From assembly GCA_910578515.1 (NCBI GenBank), contig CAJTQR010000005.1, positions 124,001-188,000 on the forward strand: a DNA stretch of 64,000 nucleotides, read 5' to 3'. Positions within the stretch are counted from its first letter, which is position 1. Each line of letters starts with the position of its first letter. The notes below the pieces were generated by a model that saw only the letters and a list, made by a program, of their open reading frames with translations, was not told where the DNA came from and did no database searches. Positions 44,775 through 53,821 of this stretch are shown here, one piece after another. This DNA comes from an uncultured Duncaniella sp. (GTDB lineage: Bacteria; Bacteroidota; Bacteroidia; Bacteroidales; Muribaculaceae). Made by a program: the position numbers and the translations under genes.

Positions 44775-44805
44775 CAAAAGTAAGAAATTATATTATTGGG
44801 CGCAA
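44775..44805 (-). promoter_or_regulatory. Promoter of the HxlR regulator gene
   Basis: Minus-strand TTG (44803-44805), 20-nt spacer, TACTTTTG (44775-44782), 27 nt upstream of the start codon. Confidence 0.65.
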
Positions 44806-44948
44806 TGGGGATTTTAAAGTCGTAGTTAAAATAGTTTAAATGTTTGGATGATTCAGTGTCTTGATGATTTTGATAATCAGCATTACTAACCTTAAGGTAA
44901 CTAATTGAAATCATAATGTGGTAAGAAGTAATAAAAAACATTTTATCT

Positions 44949-44956
44949 ATCTTTGC
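44949..44956 (+). promoter_or_regulatory. -7 box for the NAD(P)-binding protein gene
   Basis: TATCTTTG matches TAnnTTTG, 37 nt before the start codon; no clear -33. It lies in the region shared with the divergent HxlR gene. Confidence 0.5.
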
Positions 44957-44993
44957 GGTATATAAAGTATAGTAATTTGAAAAACAGATAAAT

Positions 44994-45665
44994 ATGAAAA
45001 CTAAAGTAGCTCTTATCGGCGCGAGTGGCTTTGTAGGCTCCGCTATTCTTAATGAATTGCTCAACCGTGGTTATGAAGTTGAAGCATTAGTAAATCATCC
45101 TGAAAAAATTAAGATTCAGAGTCCGGCATTGAATGTGGTTAAAGTCGATGTATCGGATGAGAATGCACTTGAAAAACAGCTCAAAGGTTTTGACGATGTA
45201 ATAAGTGCTTACAATCCAGGTTGGAAGAATCCCAATATATATGAGGAAACTTTGGAAAATTATCCTAAAATTCTTGAGGCTGCGAAAAAGGCAGGTGTAA
45301 AACGACTGCTGATTGTAGGTGGTGCGGGTACTCTGTTTGTTAAACCAGGAGTGCGACTTGTGGATACCGGCACATTGCCTGATGAATGGCTTCCAGGAGT
45401 GAAGTCACTTGGTGAGTTTTATCTTAATACGCTTGTGCCTGAGAAGAATATAGATTGGGTTTTCTTTTCGCCAGCAGGTAATCTTGGTGATATGGGTGCT
45501 AATGGTCCTGGAAAGCGTACCGGTATTTATCGTCTCGGTAAGGATGATATGATTTTCGATAAAGATGGCAACAGCTTCATTTCGGTGGAGGATTATGCAA
45601 AAGCTATGGTTGATGAACTTGCAGAGCCTGCGCATCATAAAGAACGTTTTACAATTGGATACTAA
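44994..45665 (+). CDS. NAD(P)-binding Rossmann protein (NmrA/atypical SDR type)
   Basis: A 223-aa cytoplasmic protein with the dinucleotide-binding motif ALIGASGFVGSAI (6-18) and the atypical short-chain dehydrogenase layout: VDVSDENALEKQL after the third strand, RLLIVGGAGTLFV in the middle and a C-terminal EDYAKAMVDELAEP helix. The classical YxxxK catalytic pair is not clear, as in NmrA-like and NAD(P)H-flavin reductase-like members. It is divergently paired with an HxlR regulator, a pairing often seen for stress-responsive reductases. The substrate is unknown. The tannase-like gene starts 24 nt downstream. Confidence 0.82.
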   Translation: MKTKVALIGASGFVGSAILNELLNRGYEVEALVNHPEKIKIQSPALNVVKVDVSDENALEKQLKGFDDVISAYNPGWKNPNIYEETLENYPKILEAAKKAGVKRLLIVGGAGTLFVKPGVRLVDTGTLPDEWLPGVKSLGEFYLNTLVPEKNIDWVFFSPAGNLGDMGANGPGKRTGIYRLGKDDMIFDKDGNSFISVEDYAKAMVDELAEPAHHKERFTIGY

Positions 45666-45689
45666 ATCGCAGTATATTATAATTGAGTT

Positions 45690-47240
45690 ATGCATATTAA
45701 TTGTAGAATAATACTTTCTCTCATGGCGTTTGTCGCTGGATTGTCGACGTGTTGGGCGGAGACAAGTCCGCTGCGTTTTAATCCTGACAATTATACCAAT
45801 CAGGAACTTGGGATGCCTGATGGAAGTAGGGTGGCATATAAAGCTTACGAAGGGATATTTTATGTTACTAATGTAGAGGATTCCATCTATCAAACTCTTA
45901 ATATATATGTGCCTGAGAAGATGTCGACTGAGAGTCGGGTGCCTATTCTTCTTCGTACTTATGTAGGTGGGTATGCTGCATCAACAGCTAAGTCTCCATC
46001 ACCATCGGATGCTACAGGACGAGCGTTGAAAGAAGGATATGTGGTGTGTATTCCCGGTTCGCGAGGAAATAATTCCACTGTGGAGCGCAATGGCAAGATA
46101 ATGTATACCGGCATGGCGCCCAATGGGCTTCTTGACCTCAAAGCTGCTGTGCGTTATCTCCGTTATAATGATGCGTTTATCCCGGGAGAATCCGAGCTGA
46201 TATTTACTGATGGTACGAGTGCCGGAGGTGCGATGTCGGCACTCCTTGGGGCGACAGGAAATGGGCAGGAATATGACCCATATCTTAAAGAAATGGGGGC
46301 GGCAGATGTTCGTGATGATGTTTACGCCGCTATATGTTACTGTCCGATTACAGACCTTAATCATGCTGATATGGAGTATGAATGGTTGTATGGTTGCACC
46401 AATACCGGAGTAAGGCATCTCAATGATGCTCAGATTAAAATTTCGGAAGAGTTGGCGGCGGAATGTCCCGAATATATTAATTCGCTTGGACTGGTCGATA
46501 AGGATGGAAGACAATTGACTGCGGAAAATTATAAGGAGTATCTTACGAAATTTCTTATGGAATCGGCGCATCGTGCACTGGAGGAAGGTTGTGAGATTCC
46601 TGATAGTATCGGCTTTGTGTTTTATCGTGATAAATCAGGTCCAATGGGTGGAGGCGTTATGATGAGAGATAAGGGAAATAAGGACGCGAAGCGGTCGCCT
46701 GCAGGCGACTATAGAGAAGCTCCATCTTTTGGACCAGCTAATGCTCCTCGATTCAATAAGACTTCGGATTTTGTAACAGGTCTTAATCTTAATAAATATC
46801 TTAGCTATGTTGCTTCAGTGACACCGTTGAAAACGCCGCCGGCATTTGACCAGATGGGGGTATTGATTGATGTCCCATCTCCTGAAAACAAGGTGTTTGG
46901 CAATGACGATGGAGTTCCCGCTAATTTTACGATATTCAGTCTAAGGCATCGTCTTGGCGATTTGTCCGCTACCCTTGATGAGAGTATGATAAAAAGGGTT
47001 GAAATGATGAATCCAATGAATTATATCGGTGCTGGCAAATCTGTTGTTGCTTCCAATTGGTATATTCGGCATGGAGCTAAGGATAGAGATACTTCCTTCC
47101 TGGTCCCTATAAATCTCGCGACAAGGCTGATGAATTCCGGGAAGAATGTGGATTTCGCTCTTCCATGGAACCGTCCGCATTCAGGAGATTATAATCTTGA
47201 TGACCTTTTCAGGTGGATACAATTAACGCTTGAAAAATAA
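45690..47240 (+). CDS. Secreted alpha/beta hydrolase, probable subtype B tannase
   Basis: A 516-aa esterase with a signal peptide (about 1-23). The nucleophile elbow is GTSAGG (175-180, Ser177); the late acid is in RHGAKDRD (D465 or D467) and the His in RPHSGD (H497). The length, the YVGGYAASTAKSPSPSDATG region, the GSRGNNS oxyanion-side segment and the RHG...DRD and HSGDYN spacing resemble bacterial subtype B tannases, which split galloyl esters. A feruloyl or other esterase is possible. It follows the NAD(P)-binding protein gene by 24 nt and precedes a drug-efflux gene. An export signal fits action on plant polyphenols in the gut. Confidence 0.65.
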   Translation: MHINCRIILSLMAFVAGLSTCWAETSPLRFNPDNYTNQELGMPDGSRVAYKAYEGIFYVTNVEDSIYQTLNIYVPEKMSTESRVPILLRTYVGGYAASTAKSPSPSDATGRALKEGYVVCIPGSRGNNSTVERNGKIMYTGMAPNGLLDLKAAVRYLRYNDAFIPGESELIFTDGTSAGGAMSALLGATGNGQEYDPYLKEMGAADVRDDVYAAICYCPITDLNHADMEYEWLYGCTNTGVRHLNDAQIKISEELAAECPEYINSLGLVDKDGRQLTAENYKEYLTKFLMESAHRALEEGCEIPDSIGFVFYRDKSGPMGGGVMMRDKGNKDAKRSPAGDYREAPSFGPANAPRFNKTSDFVTGLNLNKYLSYVASVTPLKTPPAFDQMGVLIDVPSPENKVFGNDDGVPANFTIFSLRHRLGDLSATLDESMIKRVEMMNPMNYIGAGKSVVASNWYIRHGAKDRDTSFLVPINLATRLMNSGKNVDFALPWNRPHSGDYNLDDLFRWIQLTLEK

Positions 47241-47376
47241 ATTTTAAACGACTTTTACAACCGGAGATTTAACTCATGACGATATGGGGTATTTCCGGTT
47301 GTTTACTGTTGTTATTGGTAAGTTGGTGGTTTTTTGATGCGTTTTTTGAAAATTCAGTTTGTGCAAAAAAATAATT

Positions 47377-48549
47377 ATGTCGCAGTTTAGCAAAAAATAC
47401 TATTTATTTCTGATTTTGTTTCTGGGGATGTTGTCTGCGTTTGGACCGTTTGTGACAGACATGTATCTTCCCACTCTTCCCTCGATGGCTGATGTGTTTA
47501 ATACCACTCCTTCACTTGTTCAGATGGGGTTAGCTGCAAGTATGTTCGGACTTGCTATCGGGCAAATTTTTTTCGGACCGTTGAGTGATAAATATGGTCG
47601 TAAGGTGGTGTTGGTGTCAGCCATGGCGCTGTTTGCGGTATCTGTGGTAGCAAGTATCTATTCTCCATCCATTGAGTTTTTTAACTTCTGTCGGTTCCTT
47701 CAAGGACTTGGCGGGTCTGGAGGTATAGTGCTTTCACGTTCTATCGCAACAGATTGCTATTCTGGCAGAGAGTTGGCAAAGACTCTTGCTATAATAGGTG
47801 CTGTTAATGGTATAGCGCCTGTGACGGCTCCTGTTATTGGCGGTATAGTAGCAGGTTCGGTCGGTTGGCGAGGCATATTTTGGATTTTGTTTGGTTTGGG
47901 AATGCTGATATTGCTGATGTGCATGGTATTCAAGGAATCATGCGCTATTGATAGGAGGTATGTAGGTTCTGTGATGAGTCTATTGAAAAAGTTTGCCGAG
48001 ATTTTTCGTCAAAAACGTTTTGTTATATACACCCTTCTTTATACTTTTACATGTGGTGTGTTATTTTCCTATATATCATCAGCCTCATTTATTATTCAAA
48101 ATCATTTCGGCTACACGGAACTGCAATTTGCTGTGGTGTTTGGAGTTAATGCCATAGGGATAGGTATCGGCTCTGGTTTGTCTCTGAAATTCAAGAATAT
48201 GTATGATGCTGCTTTATTTGGGACTTCAGGAGTGGTTTTGTCTGTCGCTCTTCAGGTAATAACTTATGTGTTATTTCCGACGTTTTGGATTTACGAAGTG
48301 TTGACGTTTTTGATGCTTGTTAGTATTGGATTTATATTGACCTCATCAACCACCTTGGCAATGGATGAAGGGAGACATATGGTGGGAACGGCATCTGCAG
48401 TGTTTGGAGCGTCGGGATTTCTTTCAGGGAGTGTTGTGTCTCCGCTTGTAGGTCTGGGTGACATCATGTCCACCACCCTCATATTATTGGGCGTGTGTTC
48501 TCTATCTTCGCTCGGATTCGCTCTGTTAGCCTTACGTAGGCAAGCATAG
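47377..48549 (+). CDS. Bcr/CflA-family MFS drug efflux transporter
   Basis: A 390-aa inner-membrane antiporter with 12 predicted helices. The ATG at 47377 is used; the frame is open six codons upstream only from a TTG. Family signatures include FGPFVTDMYLPTLPSMADVF near the start, GQIFFGPLSDKYGRKVVL in the loop between helices 2 and 3, and the helix-5 motif GAVNGIAPVTAPVIGG. Members export chloramphenicol, bicyclomycin or small sulfonamides. It lies 136 nt after the tannase-like gene without a clear terminator, so it may share its transcript or have its own promoter. Confidence 0.88.
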   Translation: MSQFSKKYYLFLILFLGMLSAFGPFVTDMYLPTLPSMADVFNTTPSLVQMGLAASMFGLAIGQIFFGPLSDKYGRKVVLVSAMALFAVSVVASIYSPSIEFFNFCRFLQGLGGSGGIVLSRSIATDCYSGRELAKTLAIIGAVNGIAPVTAPVIGGIVAGSVGWRGIFWILFGLGMLILLMCMVFKESCAIDRRYVGSVMSLLKKFAEIFRQKRFVIYTLLYTFTCGVLFSYISSASFIIQNHFGYTELQFAVVFGVNAIGIGIGSGLSLKFKNMYDAALFGTSGVVLSVALQVITYVLFPTFWIYEVLTFLMLVSIGFILTSSTTLAMDEGRHMVGTASAVFGASGFLSGSVVSPLVGLGDIMSTTLILLGVCSLSSLGFALLALRRQA

Positions 48550-48761
48550 GGAGTTACTCTTCTTCCTATCAAGGCTTTTCTTGTAAAGTGAAATTTTTGT
48601 ATTAAAAATAAAGGTATTCCGAGCCAAACTCCATGGCGTGAATGATACAAAATTCTTCATCTTCCGTCTCTGCAATCTATATGCCTAAACACAGGTTTTT
48701 TACTATGCGCCAAAAATCTATTGACCCGATATTGTATGTGTTTTTGTATGGAATAAAAATA

Positions 48762-48796
48762 AAAATCGCTGCGGCTTTGTAAGCTACAGCGATTTT
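48762..48796 (-). terminator. Terminator after tRNA-Ser
   Basis: Inverted repeat AAAATCGCTG...CAGCGATTTT (48762-48771 with 48787-48796) with an inner CTT/AAG pair in the loop; the minus strand runs on into TATTTTTATT. It lies 11 nt past the tRNA. Confidence 0.8.
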
Positions 48797-48807
48797 GCTT
48801 AGGTTGT

Positions 48808-48895
<88 letters not shown>

Positions 48896-48971
48896 TTGGT
48901 TTTCTTGTGATTGAAGCGAATTTTTAACGCTTTATTCACTTGGTGAAGTGGTTGTTTTGTTTTAACGAGTG

Positions 48972-49003
48972 CAAAGGTAGGTGGTTCTTTTGATATACGC
49001 AAA
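48972..49003 (-). promoter_or_regulatory. tRNA-Ser promoter
   Basis: Minus-strand TTTG (49000-49003), 20-nt spacer, TACCTTTG (48972-48979): a full consensus match, giving a tRNA 5' leader of about 70 nt. Confidence 0.8.
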
Positions 49004-49093
49004 TATTTTGGCGGTTTTTTTGAAATTAAGTGCGAATAAACGTGAAAAAGGATATATATTAGTTTGTTTTACCTGTGTGGAGTCAAATCAAAC

Positions 49094-49852
49094 TCATAGT
49101 TCTATGCCTTGATTCTTTAGAAAAGCTCGGTAAACTTTTGAGAATTTTTCGTTGGCTTCGCGTGGATAACGTACCTCAGCAAAAACTTGAGCTAAATTGT
49201 CTTTCGAATTCTCGGTTACAAACTGCTGTGAAGAGGGGAGTGATTCTTTCGAGGCATATATTTTTTTGATTTCATCACTATCGGGATTATGATACTTTTC
49301 AGTGTGGGCTATTGAGTCAATGTCAAGGCGGTCGGAAATTTCGGGCGTTTCATCAGGATATCCTACGGTGACAGTTATAACAGGAATGACACCTTCTGGA
49401 AGCTCGAGTGCCTTTGCGATGGTTTCAGCGTTATAAGTAGTGGTGCCAAGATAGCATGTCCCGAAGCCGTGCATTTCAGCTATTGTGCAGAATTGTTGAG
49501 CGAAAATGGAGGTGTCAATTATGCCCCACATGAATCCTTGTAGATTGTTAAGCCCGGGAATAGCGTCATTGATTCTGCACCAATGGTTGAATCTGTTTAT
49601 ATCAAGACAAAATGTAAGGACTGCGGATGCTCTCATTACTGACGGCTGATTGAAATGAGCCGGGGCGAGAGCCTTTTTGCCTTCCTCGCTTTTGGTGATA
49701 ATAACGCTATATATCTGCATGTTTCCAGTATTTGGAGCCTGCGAGGCGGCTTGCAGCATCTTTTTTATTGTAGATTCAGGGATGTCGCGAGTAGTGTCGT
49801 ATCGACGTATTGTGCGTCGGGTGGTAAAATAGTTGTTGGAGTGCATAAACAT
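49094..49852 (-). CDS. Nitroreductase-family NADPH-dependent flavin reductase
   Basis: FMN-dependent oxidoreductase of 252 aa, closest to the NfsA-type group that reduces nitro compounds, quinones or flavins. The N-terminal FMN motif TTRRTIRRYDTTRDIP (10-25) and AASQAPNTGNMQIYSV (35-50) are typical, as are GIIDTSIFAQQFCTIAEMHG and VTVGYPDETPEISDRLDI near the end. The C-terminal stretch after 190 is a charged helical extension that wraps the partner subunit in this family. The start may be Met3. It is transcribed alone. The physiological substrate cannot be read. Confidence 0.87.
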   Translation of the reverse strand: MFMHSNNYFTTRRTIRRYDTTRDIPESTIKKMLQAASQAPNTGNMQIYSVIITKSEEGKKALAPAHFNQPSVMRASAVLTFCLDINRFNHWCRINDAIPGLNNLQGFMWGIIDTSIFAQQFCTIAEMHGFGTCYLGTTTYNAETIAKALELPEGVIPVITVTVGYPDETPEISDRLDIDSIAHTEKYHNPDSDEIKKIYASKESLPSSQQFVTENSKDNLAQVFAEVRYPREANEKFSKVYRAFLKNQGIEL

Positions 49853-49934
49853 TATGGTTTTAATATTGCGATATTAAAAATTTTATGCAAGTTACAACTT
49901 TATTTTCAGATGTAAATAACTTGCTTAGGAAATT

Positions 49935-49966
49935 TTTGGTAGAACGGAAATTAATGGTCAACTTTG
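49935..49966 (+). promoter_or_regulatory. Promoter of the ribonucleotide reductase gene
   Basis: TTTG (49935-49938), 20-nt spacer, CAACTTTG (49959-49966), one mismatch from TAnnTTTG. The leader is about 25 nt, too short to hold a cobalamin riboswitch. Confidence 0.55.
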
Positions 49967-49997
49967 CAACCTGAATTATTCCTTAAGTTTATATTAA

Positions 49998-52583
49998 ATG
50001 GAAAGACCAAAATACACGTTTGATGAGGCTTATAAAGCCTCCGTTGATTATTTCGGAGGTGAGGAGCTTGCTGCCAAAGTGTGGGTCAGCAAATATGCAT
50101 TGAAGGATTCCGAAGGCAATATTTACGAACTGACACCAGCAGACATGCATCATCGCCTCGCAGGCGAGATAGCCCGTATCGAGAACAACTATCCAAATCC
50201 AATGAGTGAGGAGGAGATTTTCAGCTTATTGGATAGATTTAAATATGTGGTGCCTCAGGGGAGTCCGATGGCCGGTATTGGAAATAATTTCCAAACCGGT
50301 TCGTTGTCCAATTGCTTTGTGATTGGTCTGGATGGACATCCGGATTCATATGGTGGTATCGCTAAGATTGATGAGGAACAGGTACAGCTCATGAAACGCC
50401 GCGGAGGTGTGGGACATGATTTGAGCGACCTCCGTCCGAAAGGTATGGCTGTTAAAAACTCTGCGCTTACATCAACAGGTCTTGTGCCATTTATGGAACG
50501 TTATTCCAACTCCACAAGAGAGGTGGCCCAAGATGGTAGACGTGGCGCCTTGATGCTGTCAGTAGCTATAAAGCACCCTGATTCCGAGCGTTTCATAGAT
50601 GCCAAATTGGAGCAGGGTAAGATTACCGGAGCCAATGTCTCTGTAAGGATTGATGATGAGTTCATGCGTGCTGTTGAGGAGGAGAAGCCATACATGCGCC
50701 AATTTCCTGTCGATAGCCAAAATCCGGTGGTGACTTCTGAAATTGATGCAAAAGCTTTATGGGGTAAGATTGTCTATAATGCATGGAAATCAGCTGAGCC
50801 TGGAGTGTTGTTCTGGGATACTATTCTTCGTGAATCAATCCCCGATTGCTATGCTGACCTCGGATTTCAAACAGTATCTACCAATCCCTGTGGTGAAATA
50901 CCGCTGTGCCCTTATGACAGTTGCCGACTTCTTGCGATAAATTTGTACTCTTATGTGAAGCATCCTTTCACATCGGAAGCTTACTTTGACTATGACCTGT
51001 TCAGGAATCATATCATGAAAGCGCAGCGAATCATGGATGATATAATCGATTTGGAGATGGAAAAAATTGAAGCCATCATCAATAAGATTAAACAGGACCC
51101 TGAGACTGCTGAAGTGAAGGGTACAGAGTTGAAGCTTTGGGAGAAAATAAAAGCGAAAACACTTAAGGGGCGCCGTACCGGTCTTGGTACCACTGCCGAA
51201 GGTGATATGCTTGCTGCCCTTGGTTTCAGATATGGTACACCGGAGGCAACAGCTCAGTCTGTGGAAGTGCATCGTAATGTGGCTTTGGCTGCATTTGCGT
51301 CATCGGTAGAGATGGCAAAAGAGCGTGGAGCTTTTGAAATTTATGATGCAGCCCGTGAGAAGAACAATCCATTTATTTCTCGATTGAGAGAGGCTGACCC
51401 TGAATTAGTTGCTGAAATGGAAAAGTATGGCAGAAGAAATATTGCATGCCTTACAATAGCACCTACCGGCACAACATCATTGATGACTCAGACTTCATCG
51501 GGTATTGAGCCTGTGTTTATGCCTGTCTACAAGCGTCGCCGCAAGGTTAATGCAAATGATAAGGATGTCCATATTGATTTTGTGGATGAATCAGGTGAGG
51601 CATTTGAAGAGTTTGTGGTTTATCATCCTAAATTCCTTGAATGGATGGAAATCAATGGTATAGAACGCCGCGATGATTATACTCATGCTGAACTTGAGGC
51701 TTTAGTAGCAAAGTCTCCTTATTATAAAGCTACTGCAAACGATATTGATTGGTTGGAAAAGGTAAAGATGCAAGGTGCTGTGCAGAAATGGGTTGACCAT
51801 TCTATTTCTGTGACTATAAATCTGCCGGCCGATACTACCGTTGAGCTTGTCAACCGCCTTTATCTCGAAGCATGGAAGGTGGGTTGCAAAGGATGTACAA
51901 TTTATCGCGACGGTAGTCGTTCTGGTGTACTCATCTCAGCTGATGAAAATAAGAAAAAAGATAAGGAGAAGAGTGGAGCAGCAGAAAGTGGCGAACCTAA
52001 GGATTCGTCAGTAATGGATGAAAATGAGGAGCGCCATGTAGCGAAACGTCCGATTGAGCTTGAGGCTGATGTGGTACGTTTCCAGAACAATAAAGAGAAA
52101 TGGATTGCATTTGTAGGTTTGAAAAATGACCGTCCCTACGAAATCTTCACCGGGCTTGCTGACGATGATGATGGTATATTCTGTCCTAAATCAGTGTCGA
52201 AAGGTAAGATTATCAAAGCAATGGATGATAAGGGTAACAAACGTTACGATTTCCAGTTTATCAACAAGCGCGGTTATAAGACTACTATAGAAGGACTCTC
52301 TGATAAATTCAATCCTGAGTATTGGAACTATGCCAAGTTGATATCGGGTGTGTTACGTTATGGTATGCCGATTGACCAGGTGATAAAACTTGTGAATGGT
52401 CTGGAGCTTGATTCCCAGTCAATCAACACTTGGAAGATGGGTGTGGAACGTGCGCTTAAAAAGTATCTTCCTACCGGCACTCCGGCTAAGGGGCAAAAAT
52501 GTCCTAACTGCGGTCAGGAAACTTTGATATATCAGGAAGGATGTCTGATTTGTACTTCCTGCGGTTCATCGCGTTGCGGTTAA
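49998..52583 (+). CDS. nrdJ: Adenosylcobalamin-dependent ribonucleotide reductase (class II)
   Basis: Makes deoxyribonucleotides using a vitamin B12 radical, independent of oxygen. The 861-aa protein has the class II core: GSLSNCFVIG near 96-105 with one redox Cys, KRRGGVGHDLSDLRPKG (134-150), the radical site STNPCGEIPL (C298, N296, E300), TAPTGTTSLMTQTSSGIEPVF-type segment (split near 495-515), and GCKGCTIYRDGSRSGVL. A charged linker (about 650-680) joins a TSCPD-like domain, and the C-terminus ends in a zinc ribbon, CPNCGQ...CTSCGSSRCG, that holds the external reducing cysteines. It is transcribed alone. The cell must import or make cobalamin for it to work. Confidence 0.93.
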   Translation: MERPKYTFDEAYKASVDYFGGEELAAKVWVSKYALKDSEGNIYELTPADMHHRLAGEIARIENNYPNPMSEEEIFSLLDRFKYVVPQGSPMAGIGNNFQTGSLSNCFVIGLDGHPDSYGGIAKIDEEQVQLMKRRGGVGHDLSDLRPKGMAVKNSALTSTGLVPFMERYSNSTREVAQDGRRGALMLSVAIKHPDSERFIDAKLEQGKITGANVSVRIDDEFMRAVEEEKPYMRQFPVDSQNPVVTSEIDAKALWGKIVYNAWKSAEPGVLFWDTILRESIPDCYADLGFQTVSTNPCGEIPLCPYDSCRLLAINLYSYVKHPFTSEAYFDYDLFRNHIMKAQRIMDDIIDLEMEKIEAIINKIKQDPETAEVKGTELKLWEKIKAKTLKGRRTGLGTTAEGDMLAALGFRYGTPEATAQSVEVHRNVALAAFASSVEMAKERGAFEIYDAAREKNNPFISRLREADPELVAEMEKYGRRNIACLTIAPTGTTSLMTQTSSGIEPVFMPVYKRRRKVNANDKDVHIDFVDESGEAFEEFVVYHPKFLEWMEINGIERRDDYTHAELEALVAKSPYYKATANDIDWLEKVKMQGAVQKWVDHSISVTINLPADTTVELVNRLYLEAWKVGCKGCTIYRDGSRSGVLISADENKKKDKEKSGAAESGEPKDSSVMDENEERHVAKRPIELEADVVRFQNNKEKWIAFVGLKNDRPYEIFTGLADDDDGIFCPKSVSKGKIIKAMDDKGNKRYDFQFINKRGYKTTIEGLSDKFNPEYWNYAKLISGVLRYGMPIDQVIKLVNGLELDSQSINTWKMGVERALKKYLPTGTPAKGQKCPNCGQETLIYQEGCLICTSCGSSRCG

Positions 52584-52607
52584 ACAAAAAAGAACATTAT
52601 AAAAATT

Positions 52608-52640
52608 AGCAGGTCTGGTTTAAAATAAATCAGACCTGCT
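52608..52640 (+). terminator. Terminator after the ribonucleotide reductase gene
   Basis: Perfect 10-bp stem AGCAGGTCTG/CAGACCTGCT (52608-52617 with 52631-52640), 13-nt loop, then TTTTC, 24 nt past the stop codon. Confidence 0.85.
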
Positions 52641-52703
52641 TTTTCGTTGAGAGGGGTTAGTGTTTAGCTTGGGTTTCAATAATAGATATCAAAACCGTTT
52701 TTT

Positions 52704-52844
52704 TTAATTGTTGGATGTCGGCATTGACCACTCTGTCACATAGTCTTGAGAGGCTGTAGTTTTTACTGTGGCATTCTGGGCGCCAACGATGCTCCCGAAG
52801 AATTCTTCGTGAACAGGTGTGAAGATTCCATTGTAAAATTCCAT
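52704..52844 (-). CDS. Possible small protein of 46 residues, function unknown
   Basis: The 405-base gap between the ribonucleotide reductase and nitrilase genes holds one open frame on the minus strand, from ATG at 52842-52844 to TAA at 52704-52706. It begins MEFYNGIFTPVHEEFFG and ends EWSMPTSNN. Its codons look like those of neighbouring genes and not like random AT-rich spacer. It has no membrane helix or signal peptide and I do not recognise a family. A weak promoter-like ACACTTTG (two mismatches) lies about 45 nt upstream. It could also be the remnant of a larger gene. Confidence 0.35.
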   Translation of the reverse strand: MEFYNGIFTPVHEEFFGSIVGAQNATVKTTASQDYVTEWSMPTSNN

Positions 52845-52988
52845 TGTGGTTGATGTTAGATATGAAAAATTTAATATAGATATTACAAAGTGTCAGGTGT
52901 AAACTAAGGTCTACATCTCTAATACAATCAGGACGGGGAAAAGTTCAGTACGTTAGGGTTAAAATAAGTTAAAAGAAAAACTGCTTGT

Positions 52989-53798
52989 TTATCTTTCAAA
53001 TGTCAATTTCTTATTGAGGTCAACTGTGTAGGAGTCGGCAGCTTCAAAGGCTGGAAACCTTTTTCTGCCTTCGACTAAAGTTTTACGGTGCATTATAGCG
53101 TAGAGATGTCCGTTTGCTCTTGTTTCGCTAATGGCGAATCCAAGATTGTCATAGATGGCGGAAAGACCATTGCGGTATTCGCCATACTTGTCGGTTCCGG
53201 TACGGTTGGCACCTATTACATACGACTGGTTCTCTATCGCGCGGGCTGATAGTAAGGTCTTGAACTGGAACTCGCGAGAGTGAGGCCAGTTGGAAGGGAC
53301 GAGGAGCAGGTCAAATAACTGTCCTGGCTGGTTACGACACCAAACCGGAAAGCGAATATCGAAACAGATTATCAATTTTATATCCCATCCTCTGTATCGG
53401 ATTATAGGAGCCAACGAAGAGCCAGGAGTATAGGTTAGATTCTCTTCCGAGAGAGGAAACAGGTGGCGTTTGTCGTAGAAGGTTGCATCGCCAATCGGTT
53501 CGATGAAGAATGCCCGATTGTAATAATGTCCCTTCTCATCAGTGGCAAGAAAACTACCTGCAATTGCAAAACCAAAAAACTTTGCCCAACGCTTAAGGGC
53601 TGTTACCGTGGTACCATTGTTTGTCTCGGCAAGGCGCTCCACGGTGGATTTGTCGGGTACAAAAGCAGTAGTGAACAGTTCAGGGAGTACAACTAAATCT
53701 GTGTCAGGTTCCACCTGATGTAGATGATGGGCCACGGAGATGATGTTTTCTTCCTTGTTAGCCCATATTATATCGAGTGGAATTACGCAGACTTTCAT
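52989..53798 (-). CDS. Carbon-nitrogen hydrolase (nitrilase superfamily, omega-amidase/YafV type)
   Basis: A 269-aa cytoplasmic amidohydrolase. The Glu-Lys-Cys triad is visible as E40 in VVLPELF, K110 in FYDKRHLFP and C145 in LIICFDIRFP. The HLFPLSEEN and RFPVW segments match the YafV/Nit2-like branch, which hydrolyses alpha-ketoglutaramate and alpha-ketosuccinamate to repair side products of glutamine transaminases. Other short amides are possible. It is followed on the minus strand by nothing within 400 bases and preceded after 23 nt by an acyltransferase gene, with which it is probably co-transcribed. Confidence 0.87.
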   Translation of the reverse strand: MKVCVIPLDIIWANKEENIISVAHHLHQVEPDTDLVVLPELFTTAFVPDKSTVERLAETNNGTTVTALKRWAKFFGFAIAGSFLATDEKGHYYNRAFFIEPIGDATFYDKRHLFPLSEENLTYTPGSSLAPIIRYRGWDIKLIICFDIRFPVWCRNQPGQLFDLLLVPSNWPHSREFQFKTLLSARAIENQSYVIGANRTGTDKYGEYRNGLSAIYDNLGFAISETRANGHLYAIMHRKTLVEGRKRFPAFEAADSYTVDLNKKLTFER

Positions 53799-53821
53799 TA
53801 GATATAGTGGTTTTAAGTCTT

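Noticed and set aside
49853..49997. Search for a cobalamin riboswitch before the B12-dependent reductase
   Set aside because: The gap is 145 bases, holds a promoter close to the gene, and shows no recognisable aptamer core.
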